The notes under the pieces: model-generated
The model's database searches: none
The model's input: the letters and a program-made list of their open reading frames with translations, nothing else
Told to the model about the DNA's origin: nothing
Program-made: the position numbers and the translations under genes
Assembly (NCBI GenBank): GCA_041914785.1
Contig: JAYSCT010000005.1
Location: forward strand, 1 to 64,000
Source: Pelomonas sp041914785
GTDB taxonomy: Bacteria; Pseudomonadota; Gammaproteobacteria; Burkholderiales; Burkholderiaceae_C
Reading direction: 5' to 3'
DNA length: 64,000 bases
Shown: positions 32,429 to 40,908 of the stretch, in pieces
Position numbering within the stretch: the stretch's first letter is position 1
Layout: each line of letters opens with the position of its first letter

Positions 32429-32743
32429 GGGCGCTTAACACCTATTTCTAGGGGGTGCAAACGGGGTTTGTGAAAACTTGTTTGCAGTCGTCTTGACCAG
32501 ACCTACTTCTAGGGAGGCTTTTCACCCCACGGTGGCTGGGAATCAGGCGCTGCGGGGCCGAACGATGCCTGCTGAAGAACACCTCAAACGGGTCAGATGT
32601 TTCTACGCGTAAACGTGGGGGTAGGGCTTCTACATAAAGGAGCAATTCCTACGGGTTGGTCAGTTACTTTTGCTTGCAATGGTCAGCCGTTCGTGAAACC
32701 TTGCACGCATAGTCCGCCCGGTTTTCGGAACAGGGGCACCCAG
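32429..32743. promoter_or_regulatory. Divergent T3SS promoter region with twin CCTAYTTCTAGG boxes
   Basis: This 315-base gap between the two core T3SS operons is less GC-rich than its surroundings. ACCTATTTCTAGGG (box at 32441-32452) and ACCTACTTCTAGGG (box at 32502-32513) are near-identical copies of a short inverted repeat CCTA-N4-TAGG, 61 bases apart. The first is 13 bases upstream of the sctU start codon and overlaps its ribosome-binding region. Related GTAG/CTAC pieces follow at 32603 and 32621-32633. AAAGGAG at 32637 has no fitting start codon. The cargo-type 15-base element is not present here. Confidence 0.5.
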
Positions 32744-33487
32744 GTGTTTGGACTTCGACGGTTTTGCCAGCTCACGGCGACGACGGCGTTAGGCGTCGCT
32801 GCCGCCGGCGTGCAGGCCGGCGCAGGCTGCGCCGCCGTGACCGCCGACGACCTGCTGGGCGCGCCGGCGGCAGGCGGGGGCTTCGTGCTGGCCCAGCGGC
32901 TGTGCGCGACGACGCTGGTGCGCAGCCGTGCGGCCACGGCGCCGCTGCCCGGGGAGCCGGCCGAGGCCGAGGCGCCGCCGCCGGCCGTGGTGGCCACACC
33001 CGTGCCGCGCGCGGAGCTGCCGCGGCCGGTGGCGCTGTCCGCGAAGGACCCGGCCGGCCAGGCCCGCGTGCGTGCGCTGGCGCCGCTGATGGCCGAGGTC
33101 GCGCAGCGCCACGACATCGACCCGCTGCTGCTGCACGCCCTGGCCCACATCGAGTCGCGCCACCAGCCGCAAGCCATCTCGCCGGCCGGCGCGCGCGGGC
33201 TGATGCAGGTCATGCCGTCCACCGGCCGCGGGCTGGGCGTGGCCGATGCCGAGCGCCAGCTGCTGTCGCCCCAGGCCAACCTCGAGGCCTCGGCCCGCTA
33301 CCTCAAGCAGCTGCAGGCCCGCTTCGGCAACAACCTCACGCTGGTGCTGGCGGCCTACAACGCCGGCGAGGGGGCCGTGGAGCGGCATGGCCGCCGCGTG
33401 CCGCCTTTTGCCGAGACGCAGGCCTACGTGCGCGACGTGCTGGCCGTCTACGCCGAGTTGCGCCGGCGGCTGGGAGGCTGGTCATGA
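32744..33487 (+). CDS. T3SS-associated lytic transglycosylase (SLT domain)
   Basis: An exported enzyme that opens the peptidoglycan so the secretion apparatus can be built, like IpgF or Hpa2. From the GTG at 32744 the product is 247 residues with a signal peptide (FCQLTATTALGVAAAGVQAG). The goose-type lysozyme domain shows the catalytic glutamate in LAHIESRHQP, then GARGLMQVMPSTGRGLGV, NLEASARYLKQL and LVLAAYNAGEGAVERHG. The frame is open to an ATG at 32597, which would add 49 residues of odd composition and block signal recognition, so I prefer the GTG; the start is uncertain. ATGA overlap with sctV. Confidence 0.85.
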   Translation: MFGLRRFCQLTATTALGVAAAGVQAGAGCAAVTADDLLGAPAAGGGFVLAQRLCATTLVRSRAATAPLPGEPAEAEAPPPAVVATPVPRAELPRPVALSAKDPAGQARVRALAPLMAEVAQRHDIDPLLLHALAHIESRHQPQAISPAGARGLMQVMPSTGRGLGVADAERQLLSPQANLEASARYLKQLQARFGNNLTLVLAAYNAGEGAVERHGRRVPPFAETQAYVRDVLAVYAELRRRLGGWS

Positions 33488-35466
33488 GCGCACTCAAACG
33501 CGACGGCCTCTCGGGCTATTTCGCCGTGACCGACCGGCCGCGCGAAGGCTGGGTCGCACGCTTCAGCGACCTGTTCCTCGTTGCCGGCATCGTCGCCATC
33601 GTGGCGCTGATGGTGCTGCCGCTGCCGCTGTGGCTCATCGACCTGCTGGTGGCCGTCAACATCGCTTCGGGCCTGGTGCTGCTGCTGATCGCGGTGTACG
33701 TCGCCGGGCCGCTGGAGTTCTCGGTGTTCCCCAGCGTGCTGCTGATGACGACGCTGTTCCGGCTGGCGCTGTCCATCGCCACCACGCGGCTCATCCTGCT
33801 GCACGCCGATGGCGGCCACATCATCGCCACGTTCGGCAAGATGGTGGCGGGCGGCAACCTCGTCGTCGGCCTGGTGGTGTTCCTCATCATCACCGTGGTC
33901 CAGTTCATCGTCATCGCCAAGGGCGCGGAGCGCGTGGCCGAGGTGGCGGCGCGCTTCTCGCTGGACGCGATGCCCGGCAAGCAGCTGTCCATCGACTCCG
34001 ACCTGCGCTCCGGCCTCATCGACAAGGACGAGGCCAAGCGCCGGCGCCGCACGCTGGAGATGGAAAGCAAGCTGCACGGCAGCCTCGACGGCGCGATGAA
34101 GTTCGTCAAGGGCGACGCCATCGCCGGCATCGTCATCATCCTCATCAACCTGCTGGGCGGCCTGGCCATCGGCGTGCTGCAGCAGGACCTGTCGATGGGC
34201 GACGCCGTGCATCGCTACTCCATCCTCACCATCGGCGAGGGCATGGTGGCGCAGATCCCGGCGCTGCTGGGCGCGATGGCCGCGGGCCTGCTCGTCACGC
34301 GCACCAACGACGACGAGCACGACCGCCACCTGGGTGACGCCATCCGCAAGCAGCTGGGCGCCAAGCCGCGCGTGCACCTGATGGCCGCCGGCATCTGCCT
34401 GATGCTGGGGCTGGTGCCGGGCTTCCCGCCGCTGGTGTTCGGGCTGCTGGCGCTGGTGTTCGGTGCGGCTGGCGTCATGCTCAGCGACTGGGGCCGCGAC
34501 TGGCTGGCCCAGCGCCTGCCGCAGCGCCAGAACGAACGCACCGCCCCGGCCGCGCTGAAGACGGCACAGCCGCGCGTGCGCCCGTCGGTGCCGCTGCTGC
34601 TGGAGCTGCCGCAGCGGCTGCTGGCCGATGGCGGCGTGGCCGCCACCCGCGCCGTCGAGGCCATGCTGGACGAGCTGCAGCTGGACCAGGGCCTGCCGCT
34701 GCCGCGCCTGGCGCTGCATGGCCGCGTGGGCCGCGGCGGCTGGCGGCTGCTGGCGCACGAGGTGCCGCTGGCCGACGGCGAGCAGGCCGATGACGTCCAC
34801 GCGCTGGCCGAGCAGGTGCGCCAGGCGCTGCGCCGCCACGCGGCGCTGTTCATCGGCATCCAGGAGACCAGCGAGCTGCTGACGCGCGCGCAGGCCGACC
34901 TGGCCGACGTCGTGAAGGAGGTGCTGCGTGCGCTGCCGGTGCAGAAGGTCACCGAGGTGCTGCGCCGGCTGGCCTCCGAGGCCGTCTCCATCCGCAACCT
35001 GCGCGACATCCTCGAGGCGCTGGCCGAGGCCAGCCAGCGCGAGAAGGACGTGCAGGCGCTGACCGAGATGACGCGCATCGCGCTGCGCCGCCAGACGCAC
35101 CACCGCGTCTGCGCCGGTGGCGAGCTGCGCGCGCTGCTGCTGGCGCCCGAGCTGGAGGCGCTGCTGCGCCAGAGCCTGCACGTCAACGGCGGCGTGGCGC
35201 AGCTGGCGCTGTCGCCCGAGCACGCCCAGCAGCTGACCGCCGCGCTGCGCGAGCGCATCGACGCGCTGCAACCCCAGGCCATCGTCTGCGCCATCGACCT
35301 GCGCTGGCACCTGCGCAAGCTCGTCGAGGTGGACTGCTTCGACACGCCGGTGCTGTCCTTCCACGAACTGCTGCCCACGCTGCGGCTCACGCCGCTGTAC
35401 CACCTGCCCCCGCCGGGGCCCTCCTCCCTGGACGAGCCTCCGCCGGCCGCCCTGCTCGCCGCATGA
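33484..35466 (+). CDS. sctV: T3SS export-gate protein SctV
   Basis: The 660-residue HrcV/FlhA-family major export gate: eight membrane helices in the first ~330 residues, including the FHIPEP-region signature here as VLLMTTLFRLALSIATTRLILL and the cytoplasmic-loop motif DAMPGKQLSIDSDLRSGLIDKDEAKRRR. GEGMVAQIPALLGAMAAGLLVTR is highly conserved. The C-terminal cytosolic ring domain contains VLRALPVQKVTEVLRRLASEAVSIRNL, which recruits chaperone-substrate complexes. The stop overlaps the sctC start (ATGA). Confidence 0.96.
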   Translation: MSALKRDGLSGYFAVTDRPREGWVARFSDLFLVAGIVAIVALMVLPLPLWLIDLLVAVNIASGLVLLLIAVYVAGPLEFSVFPSVLLMTTLFRLALSIATTRLILLHADGGHIIATFGKMVAGGNLVVGLVVFLIITVVQFIVIAKGAERVAEVAARFSLDAMPGKQLSIDSDLRSGLIDKDEAKRRRRTLEMESKLHGSLDGAMKFVKGDAIAGIVIILINLLGGLAIGVLQQDLSMGDAVHRYSILTIGEGMVAQIPALLGAMAAGLLVTRTNDDEHDRHLGDAIRKQLGAKPRVHLMAAGICLMLGLVPGFPPLVFGLLALVFGAAGVMLSDWGRDWLAQRLPQRQNERTAPAALKTAQPRVRPSVPLLLELPQRLLADGGVAATRAVEAMLDELQLDQGLPLPRLALHGRVGRGGWRLLAHEVPLADGEQADDVHALAEQVRQALRRHAALFIGIQETSELLTRAQADLADVVKEVLRALPVQKVTEVLRRLASEAVSIRNLRDILEALAEASQREKDVQALTEMTRIALRRQTHHRVCAGGELRALLLAPELEALLRQSLHVNGGVAQLALSPEHAQQLTAALRERIDALQPQAIVCAIDLRWHLRKLVEVDCFDTPVLSFHELLPTLRLTPLYHLPPPGPSSLDEPPPAALLAA

Positions 35467-37265
35467 CTTCCCACCACCGATTCGCGGCAGCCGCCACGCT
35501 GCTGCTGGCCCAGGCCTTGCCGTCACCGGCTGCGCCGCTGCCCGACGGCCTGCGCCCGCTCAAGCTCGAGGCGCGCGACCAGCCGCTCGACCAGTTCCTG
35601 CAGAGCCTGTTCTCCGGCAGCGACGTTCCCGTCGTCGCCACCGGGGTGCAGGGCCAGGTCAACGGCCGTTTCGAAGGCGCGCCGCCCAAGCTGCTGCGCG
35701 ACCTGAGCCGCGCCTACAACCTGCTCAGCTACTACGACGGCGGCGTGCTCTACATCTCGCCCGCCAGCGACACCCAGACCCGCAGCTGGCTGCTCTCGCC
35801 CGCCGCGGCCGCGCAGGTGCAGCGCGCCGCGCAGGCGCTGCAGCTGCCGGACGCGCGCAATACGCTGAAGTTCGGCGACGACGGCGCGCTGCTCGCCGTG
35901 GGCGCGCGGCGCTTCGTGCAGCAGGTGGACGAGCTGGTGCGCCAGGTGCGCCCGACGACCGCCGCCGCGGCGATGAACACCTGGGCCCCGCCGCGCGAGC
36001 AGCAGCCGCTGCCCGACTACCGCATCTTCTACCTGCGCTATGCGTGGGCGCAGGACGTGCCCATGAGCTTCGGCGGCCAGCAGACCACGCTGCCCGGCGT
36101 GGCCAGCATCCTGCGCTCGCTGGCCGGCCTGCCGCAGCGCCCGCGCACCGCACAGGCCGTGGACCCCGCCCGCGCGCAGGGCAGCCAGCGCCTGCGCAGC
36201 GGCGCCGCGCGCGGCACCGGGGGCGCCACCACGCTGGGCTTCGTGGACGACGCCGCCCCCGGCCCGCGCGGCACCGAGACGCTGGTGGCCGCCCTCAGCC
36301 AGGCCGGTTACGCGGCACCGGCGCAGCCGGAAGCCGGCGAGCCCGCCGCCGGCGAGTTCAGCCCCCGCATCGAGGCCGACCCGCGCCTGAACGCCGTCAT
36401 CGTGCGCGATCTGCCCGAGCGGCTGGAGCGCTATGCCGCGCTCATCAAGTCGCTGGACGTGGAGCCGCAGTCGCTGGAGATCGAGGCCACCATCATCGAC
36501 ATCAACACCGACCGCCTGCGCGAGCTGGGCATCAACTGGCGCTACAACCACGGCCTGTCCAGCCTGATGTTCGGCAACGGCACGGCCAGCGACAACCGCC
36601 TCAACGGCCAGCAGGACGTGACGCCCGCTGCCCGCGGCGGTGTCATCTCCGCCGTCATCGGCGACCGCTACCCCTTCGTCGCCCGCATCGCCGCGCTGCA
36701 GAGCGACGGCGCGGCCAAGGTCGTCAGCAGCCCGCAGGTCGTCACGCTGTCCAACGTCGAGGCGGTGTTCGACAACAGCTCGACCTACTACGTGCGCGTG
36801 GCCGGCCGCGAGGAGGTGGACCTCTTCAACGTCACCGCCGGCACGCGGCTGCGGGTGACGCCGCACGTGTTCAAGGACGACAAGGACGGCAACGAGGCGC
36901 CCCGCATCAAGCTGCTCGTGCAGATCGAGGACGGCGGCCTGACCGGCCAGAGCGTGGACCAGCTGCCCATCGTCGAGCGCTCCGGCATCAACACCCAGGC
37001 GCTGATCTCCGAGGGCGAGAGCCTGCTCATCGGCGGCATGGTGCGCGACAGCGCCACGGCCGGCGTCGACAAGGTGCCCGTGCTGGGCGACATCCCGCTG
37101 CTGGGCAACCTCTTCAAGACGCAGCGCAAGGGCGGGCAGCGCGTGGAGCGCATGTTCCTCATCACGCCGCGCCTGGCCAGCAGCAAGGCCGCCGTCGACC
37201 TGCTGGAGAAGGCCCGCCAGCCGCTGCCCAACCCGGCCGCCCCGGCCGTCCCTGTGCAGGAGTGA
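35463..37265 (+). CDS. sctC: T3SS outer-membrane secretin SctC
   Basis: A 600-residue secretin that forms the outer-membrane ring, with a signal peptide (AAATLLLAQALPSPAAP), N0/N1 domains (ARDQPLDQFLQSLFSGSDVPVV), an N3 domain ending in RLNAVIVRDLPERLERYAALIKSLD, and the secretin core with the canonical VPVLGDIPLLGNLFK hairpin near the C-terminus. A variable Ala/Gly-rich insertion sits before N3 (QAGYAAPAQPEAGEPAAGEF). Presence of a secretin proves this is an injectisome, not a flagellum. It is followed 5 bases later by sctD. Confidence 0.95.
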   Translation: MTSHHRFAAAATLLLAQALPSPAAPLPDGLRPLKLEARDQPLDQFLQSLFSGSDVPVVATGVQGQVNGRFEGAPPKLLRDLSRAYNLLSYYDGGVLYISPASDTQTRSWLLSPAAAAQVQRAAQALQLPDARNTLKFGDDGALLAVGARRFVQQVDELVRQVRPTTAAAAMNTWAPPREQQPLPDYRIFYLRYAWAQDVPMSFGGQQTTLPGVASILRSLAGLPQRPRTAQAVDPARAQGSQRLRSGAARGTGGATTLGFVDDAAPGPRGTETLVAALSQAGYAAPAQPEAGEPAAGEFSPRIEADPRLNAVIVRDLPERLERYAALIKSLDVEPQSLEIEATIIDINTDRLRELGINWRYNHGLSSLMFGNGTASDNRLNGQQDVTPAARGGVISAVIGDRYPFVARIAALQSDGAAKVVSSPQVVTLSNVEAVFDNSSTYYVRVAGREEVDLFNVTAGTRLRVTPHVFKDDKDGNEAPRIKLLVQIEDGGLTGQSVDQLPIVERSGINTQALISEGESLLIGGMVRDSATAGVDKVPVLGDIPLLGNLFKTQRKGGQRVERMFLITPRLASSKAAVDLLEKARQPLPNPAAPAVPVQE

Positions 37266-37270
37266 ACCCC

Positions 37271-38263
37271 ATGCCGCTGCCCCCCCAGACTCACGCCGTG
37301 GCGCTGGAACTGCGCGTGCTGGCCGGCCGCCAGAAGGGTGCGCATGCCCGGCTCGACCCCGAGCAGGCGCTCGTCGTGTGCGCCTACAGCCCGTCGCAGC
37401 AGGGCGACACCCAGTTCGCCGACATCCTGCTGGCCAGCCAGGTGGACTTCCAGGCGCGCATGGTGCCCGCCGCGCGTGGCCGCGTGGGCCTGCAGCTGCT
37501 GTCGGGCGTTGCCGTGCTGGGCGACCGGCCGCTGGCGCCCGGTGCCGAGGTGCACGCCTGGGCGCCGGGCCAGCCGCTGCAGCTGGGCGATACGCTGGTG
37601 GCCTACGGGCCGCTGGACGAGGCGGAGTGGCCCGAGCCCGTCATGCACGACGGCCCCGCGCCGCTGCTGGCCGGGCCGCGCGCACCCGCGCCGCCGGCGC
37701 GCCATGCCCCGGTGCTGGAGGCAGCGCTTGGCGTGCTGGGCGTCGCCATGCTGGTGGGCGGCGTCTACATCGCCACGCAGGGCCTCACGCTGCGCCAGGC
37801 CGGCCAGGCGCTGGCCAGGGCCATGCCGGTAGCCGCGGCAACCGCCACGCCCGCCCCGGCGCCCGACCCACTCGCCAGCGTCGTCGACCTGTTCCGCCTG
37901 CACGGCATCAAGGCGCAGGCCAGCTGGTCCACCGACGGCGAACTGGTGCTGCACACGCAGGAGCGCGACGCCGCCCGCGTGCAGGCCGCCGCCGCGGCCG
38001 CCCGGCGCGACATCGCCCGCCTGCCCGCGCTGCGGCTGGACAACCAGCCGCCGGCTGCCGCGGCGCCTGCCGCCGTGCCGGAGGACCCCGCCAAGCGCCT
38101 GGTCGCCGTCGTCGACAACGCCGACAGCCCCTACTTCGTCACCGCCGACGGCAGCCGCTACTTCAGCGGTGCGCTGCTGCCCAGCGGCCACCGCGTCGTG
38201 CAGATCGTCGAGCGCGCCGTCATCGTCGAGCGCGACGGCCAGCGCACGCGGCTGGTGCTCTGA
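37271..38263 (+). CDS. sctD: T3SS inner-membrane ring protein SctD
   Basis: A 330-residue bitopic protein in the position and plan of SctD (YscD/HrpW-like): a cytoplasmic FHA-like domain (residues ~8-115, LELRVLAGRQKGAHARL), one membrane helix (~150-175, APVLEAALGVLGVAMLVGGVYIATQ), then periplasmic ring-building domains (SVVDLFRLHGIKAQASWSTDGELVLHTQ). Sequence conservation of SctD is low in general, so the call rests on architecture and on its place between sctC and sctF. Confidence 0.82.
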   Translation: MPLPPQTHAVALELRVLAGRQKGAHARLDPEQALVVCAYSPSQQGDTQFADILLASQVDFQARMVPAARGRVGLQLLSGVAVLGDRPLAPGAEVHAWAPGQPLQLGDTLVAYGPLDEAEWPEPVMHDGPAPLLAGPRAPAPPARHAPVLEAALGVLGVAMLVGGVYIATQGLTLRQAGQALARAMPVAAATATPAPAPDPLASVVDLFRLHGIKAQASWSTDGELVLHTQERDAARVQAAAAAARRDIARLPALRLDNQPPAAAAPAAVPEDPAKRLVAVVDNADSPYFVTADGSRYFSGALLPSGHRVVQIVERAVIVERDGQRTRLVL

Positions 38264-38297
38264 GTTTTTCCTGTCCCCCTGCCAACCGGAGTTCCCC

Positions 38298-38591
38298 ATG
38301 TCCAACACCCTTCTCACCTCCCTCGCCACCACGCCCGCCGGCAGCACCGGCACCGCCAAGGGCGGCGGCTCGTGGTTCGAAGCCATGGCCGACGCCTGGG
38401 GCCAGGCGCTGGACAAGCAGGCCAGCGACATCGAGACCAAGTCCGCCGCCGTCGGCGCGGGCGGCGACAAGCCGGCCGACATCACCGAGCTGACCGCCAT
38501 GTCGCTCAAGATGAGCTTCCTGGCCAGCAGCTCGCACACCGCCGTCTCCACGGTCGGGTCGGCGCTCGAAACCATGGCCCGCAAGCAGTGA
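38298..38591 (+). CDS. sctF: T3SS needle subunit SctF
   Basis: A 97-residue small helical protein, the probable needle filament subunit. It has no signal peptide, a flexible Gly/Thr/Ser N-terminus, and two helices: WFEAMADAWGQALDKQASDIETKS and LTAMSLKMSFLASSSHTAVSTVGSALETMARKQ. SctF-family proteins are 70-90 residues with the same helix-turn-helix form, and it lies between sctD and sctI as in many systems. A ribosome site GGAG precedes the ATG. Its stop overlaps the sctI start by one base (TGATG). Confidence 0.8.
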   Translation: MSNTLLTSLATTPAGSTGTAKGGGSWFEAMADAWGQALDKQASDIETKSAAVGAGGDKPADITELTAMSLKMSFLASSSHTAVSTVGSALETMARKQ

Positions 38592-38998
38592 TGACGCCTG
38601 GCCTCGCCATCGCCGCGCCGGTGCAGGACGTGCAGCTCGGCGCGGGTGCGTCGCTGTCGGCCCTGCAGCGGCTGGGCGGGCCGGCGCCCGCCGAGGCCGC
38701 CGGCTTCGAGCGCGCACTGGCCGGCGCGATGCAGCGCCTGGAGGGCCCGCAGGCCGCCGACGCCCCCGCTCAGGCCATGCAGCGCCTGGTGCAGCCGCTG
38801 GAGCACATCAACGCCGAGGCTGCGTCGCTGGGCCGCGACGCCCGCGCCGCCGCCGCGTCCGGCCAGGCGCTGACGCCCGGCGAGCTGGTCAACCTGACCG
38901 TGCGCTGCCAGGAGTTCATGTTCCATTGCCAGCTGACCTCGAACATCGCGAACCGCACGTCCGAAGGTCTGCAGCAGTTGTTCCGGCAGCAATCCTGA
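38591..38998 (+). CDS. sctI: T3SS inner rod protein SctI
   Basis: A 135-residue protein with the inner-rod pattern: a variable N-terminus (FERALAGAMQRLEG), a long helix (PLEHINAEAASLGRDARAAAAS) and the conserved C-terminal element ALTPGELVNLTVRCQEFMFHCQLTSNIANRTSEGLQQLF, which in YscI/PrgJ/HrpB forms the rod. It overlaps sctF upstream and sctJ downstream by single bases (TGATG). Confidence 0.88.
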   Translation: MTPGLAIAAPVQDVQLGAGASLSALQRLGGPAPAEAAGFERALAGAMQRLEGPQAADAPAQAMQRLVQPLEHINAEAASLGRDARAAAASGQALTPGELVNLTVRCQEFMFHCQLTSNIANRTSEGLQQLFRQQS

Positions 38999-39741
38999 TG
39001 AAACGCAGCCTGCCCGCACTCGCCCTCGCGCTGCTGCTCAGCGCCTGTGGCGACCAGACCCTCTACGCCAAGCTCGACGAGCGCCAGGCCAATGACATGG
39101 TCTCGGCGCTGCGGCTGGCCGGCGTGCCCGCGCAGAAGCGCGCCAGGGAAGACGGCTTCGAGGTGCAGACCGCCGAGGACGACTTCGCCCGCGCCGTGCA
39201 GATCCTGAAGGCGCAAGGCCTCCCGCGCGAGGACTTCGACAGCCTCGGCAAGGTCTTCAAGCGCGAGGGCTTCGTCTCCACGCCCGTGGAGGAGCGCGCG
39301 CGGCTGATGCATGCGCTGTCGCAGGAGCTGTCGCACACGCTGACCAGCATCGACGGCGTGCTGCAGGCGCGCGTGACGCTGGTGGTGCCGGAGCGTCATC
39401 CGCTGTCCGACAAGGTGCAGCCGTCGTCGGCCTCCGTGATGATCCGGCACCGGGCCGGCCTCGACGTCGACGCGCTGCTGCCCAAGGTGCGCGCGCTGGT
39501 TGTCAACAGCGTGGAAGGCCTGCCGTACGAGAGCGTGTCGGTCGTGGCGTTCGCGGCCGAGCCGACGCCGGTGGTCACGCCGGCGCCCGACGCCGCGCCC
39601 ACCGCCTTGCTGGCGCTGGCCGTGACGCTGGGGGCCGCCAGCCTGGGCGCCGCGGGCTGGCTGGGCTGGCGCCGCCGCCGCGCGGTCAGCCTGGCCGAAG
39701 CCGGCCCGCAGCCGGCGCTGCAGGGAGGCGCCGATGACTGA
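38998..39741 (+). CDS. sctJ: T3SS inner-membrane ring lipoprotein SctJ
   Basis: A 247-residue YscJ/HrcJ/FliF-family lipoprotein. The signal peptide ends in the lipobox LLSAC. Conserved segments: LYAKLDERQANDMVSALRLAGV, AVQILKAQGLPREDFDSLGKVF, LMHALSQELSHTLTSIDGVLQARVTLVVPER, SASVMIRHRAGLDV and KVRALVVNSVEGLPYESVSVV. A C-terminal membrane helix (LLALAVTLGAASLGAAGWLGW) follows. It shares 8 bases with sctK. Confidence 0.96.
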   Translation: MKRSLPALALALLLSACGDQTLYAKLDERQANDMVSALRLAGVPAQKRAREDGFEVQTAEDDFARAVQILKAQGLPREDFDSLGKVFKREGFVSTPVEERARLMHALSQELSHTLTSIDGVLQARVTLVVPERHPLSDKVQPSSASVMIRHRAGLDVDALLPKVRALVVNSVEGLPYESVSVVAFAAEPTPVVTPAPDAAPTALLALAVTLGAASLGAAGWLGWRRRRAVSLAEAGPQPALQGGADD

Positions 39742-40273
39742 GCGTGTGCAGCGCGCCCGCGTCGCCCGCCGCCTGCTGGAGGAGGCGCCCACCGAGGCGC
39801 GCGCGTTGACCTGGGCGCAGCTGGACGCGGCGCCGGCCTGGCTGGCGCTGCCCGCCGCGGAGCTGCAGGCCCTGGCGCTGCGTTGCGGCTCGGTGCTGGC
39901 CGCGCCGGCGCTGCGGTTGTGGATCGCCGGCCCGCTGCGCGAGCTGGCGCGGGCCACGCTGGGCGTGCCCTGGTGGCGTGCGCTGCGCGCCGTGCCGGAC
40001 TGGCCGGCGCTGCCCGAGGCGGTCGCGCGCGGCCTGCCCGCCAGCCTGGCCGACTGGCCCGACGTGACGACGCCCGACGGCCTGCGCCGGCAGTTCACCG
40101 AGGCCGGCGCTGCCGTGCTGCTGGCCGGCCTGCCGCACGGGGCGCTGCGCCATGCCGCCAGCCGCCGGCTGGGGCCGGTGGCGGCGTGGGTGATGCCGCA
40201 GGCCACCGCGCTGGCCGTGCTGCGCGAGACGCTGGCGCTGCACGCGCGCCTGGACCCGGCGGAGGCCGCATGA
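39734..40273 (+). CDS. sctK: T3SS sorting-platform protein SctK-like
   Basis: A 179-residue protein between sctJ and sctL, the usual place of SctK (YscK/HrpD), an adaptor linking the sorting platform to the ring. The sequence is Ala/Leu/Trp-rich and helical (LRCGSVLAAPALRLWIAGPLRELARATLG; DGLRRQFTEAGAAVLLAGLPHGAL). SctK proteins are weakly conserved, so the identification is mainly by position and size. It overlaps sctJ by 8 bases and sctL by 4. Confidence 0.65.
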   Translation: MTERVQRARVARRLLEEAPTEARALTWAQLDAAPAWLALPAAELQALALRCGSVLAAPALRLWIAGPLRELARATLGVPWWRALRAVPDWPALPEAVARGLPASLADWPDVTTPDGLRRQFTEAGAAVLLAGLPHGALRHAASRRLGPVAAWVMPQATALAVLRETLALHARLDPAEAA

Positions 40274-40908
40274 ACCGCCACGCCTTCATGCTGTGGCACC
40301 GCGACGCCGACGCGCGCGCCGGGCTGGTGTCGGACCGCCGCGTGCTGCGCGCCGCCGAGGTGCCAGCGCTGCAGCAGGCCCACGAGCTGCTGGACACGCT
40401 GCACACGCTGCTCGCGCAGCAGCGGGCGCGGGTGGACGCCGCCTGCGAGCAGGCCCGCGCCGAAGGCCTGGCCCAGGGCCTGGCGCAGGCCCGCGAGCAG
40501 TCGCGCGCCGAGGTGGCCGAGGCATTGGCGCGGCAGGCCCGGGCGCACGAGCAGCAGCGCGAGCGGCTGCAGCAGGACGTTGCCGGCCTCGCGCTGGCCG
40601 TGGCCGAGAAGCTGCTGGGCGAGCTGCCGGCGCAGGAGCGGCTGGCGCGCCTGGCGCTGCAGGCCGCGCGCGAGCTGCTGCCCGCCCGCACCTGGCGGCT
40701 GCAGGTGCATCCCAGCCAGCTGCCAGGCCTGCGCGCAGCGCTGCAGGCGGCCGACGCCGGTGACGCCGCCGGCCTGTCCGGCGCTGAACTGCAGGCCGAC
40801 GCCGAGCTGGCCGAAACGGATTGCCGCCTGACGACCGAGTTCGGCAGCGCCGATGCGGGCCTGCAGACCCAGGTTGACCGCCTGGCCCGCGCCTGGAGTC
40901 TCGCGTGA
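40270..40908 (+). CDS. sctL: T3SS ATPase stator SctL
   Basis: A 212-residue HrpE/YscL/FliH-family protein that forms the spokes holding the ATPase. A long Ala/Gln/Arg-rich coiled coil (residues ~45-110, ARAEGLAQGLAQAREQSRAEVAEALARQ) is followed by the C-terminal domain with VAEKLLGELPAQERLARLALQAARELLPARTWRLQVHPSQL and DCRLTTEFGSADAGLQTQVDRL, typical of the family. Its end overlaps the GTG start of sctN (GTGA). Confidence 0.88.
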   Translation: MNRHAFMLWHRDADARAGLVSDRRVLRAAEVPALQQAHELLDTLHTLLAQQRARVDAACEQARAEGLAQGLAQAREQSRAEVAEALARQARAHEQQRERLQQDVAGLALAVAEKLLGELPAQERLARLALQAARELLPARTWRLQVHPSQLPGLRAALQAADAGDAAGLSGAELQADAELAETDCRLTTEFGSADAGLQTQVDRLARAWSLA

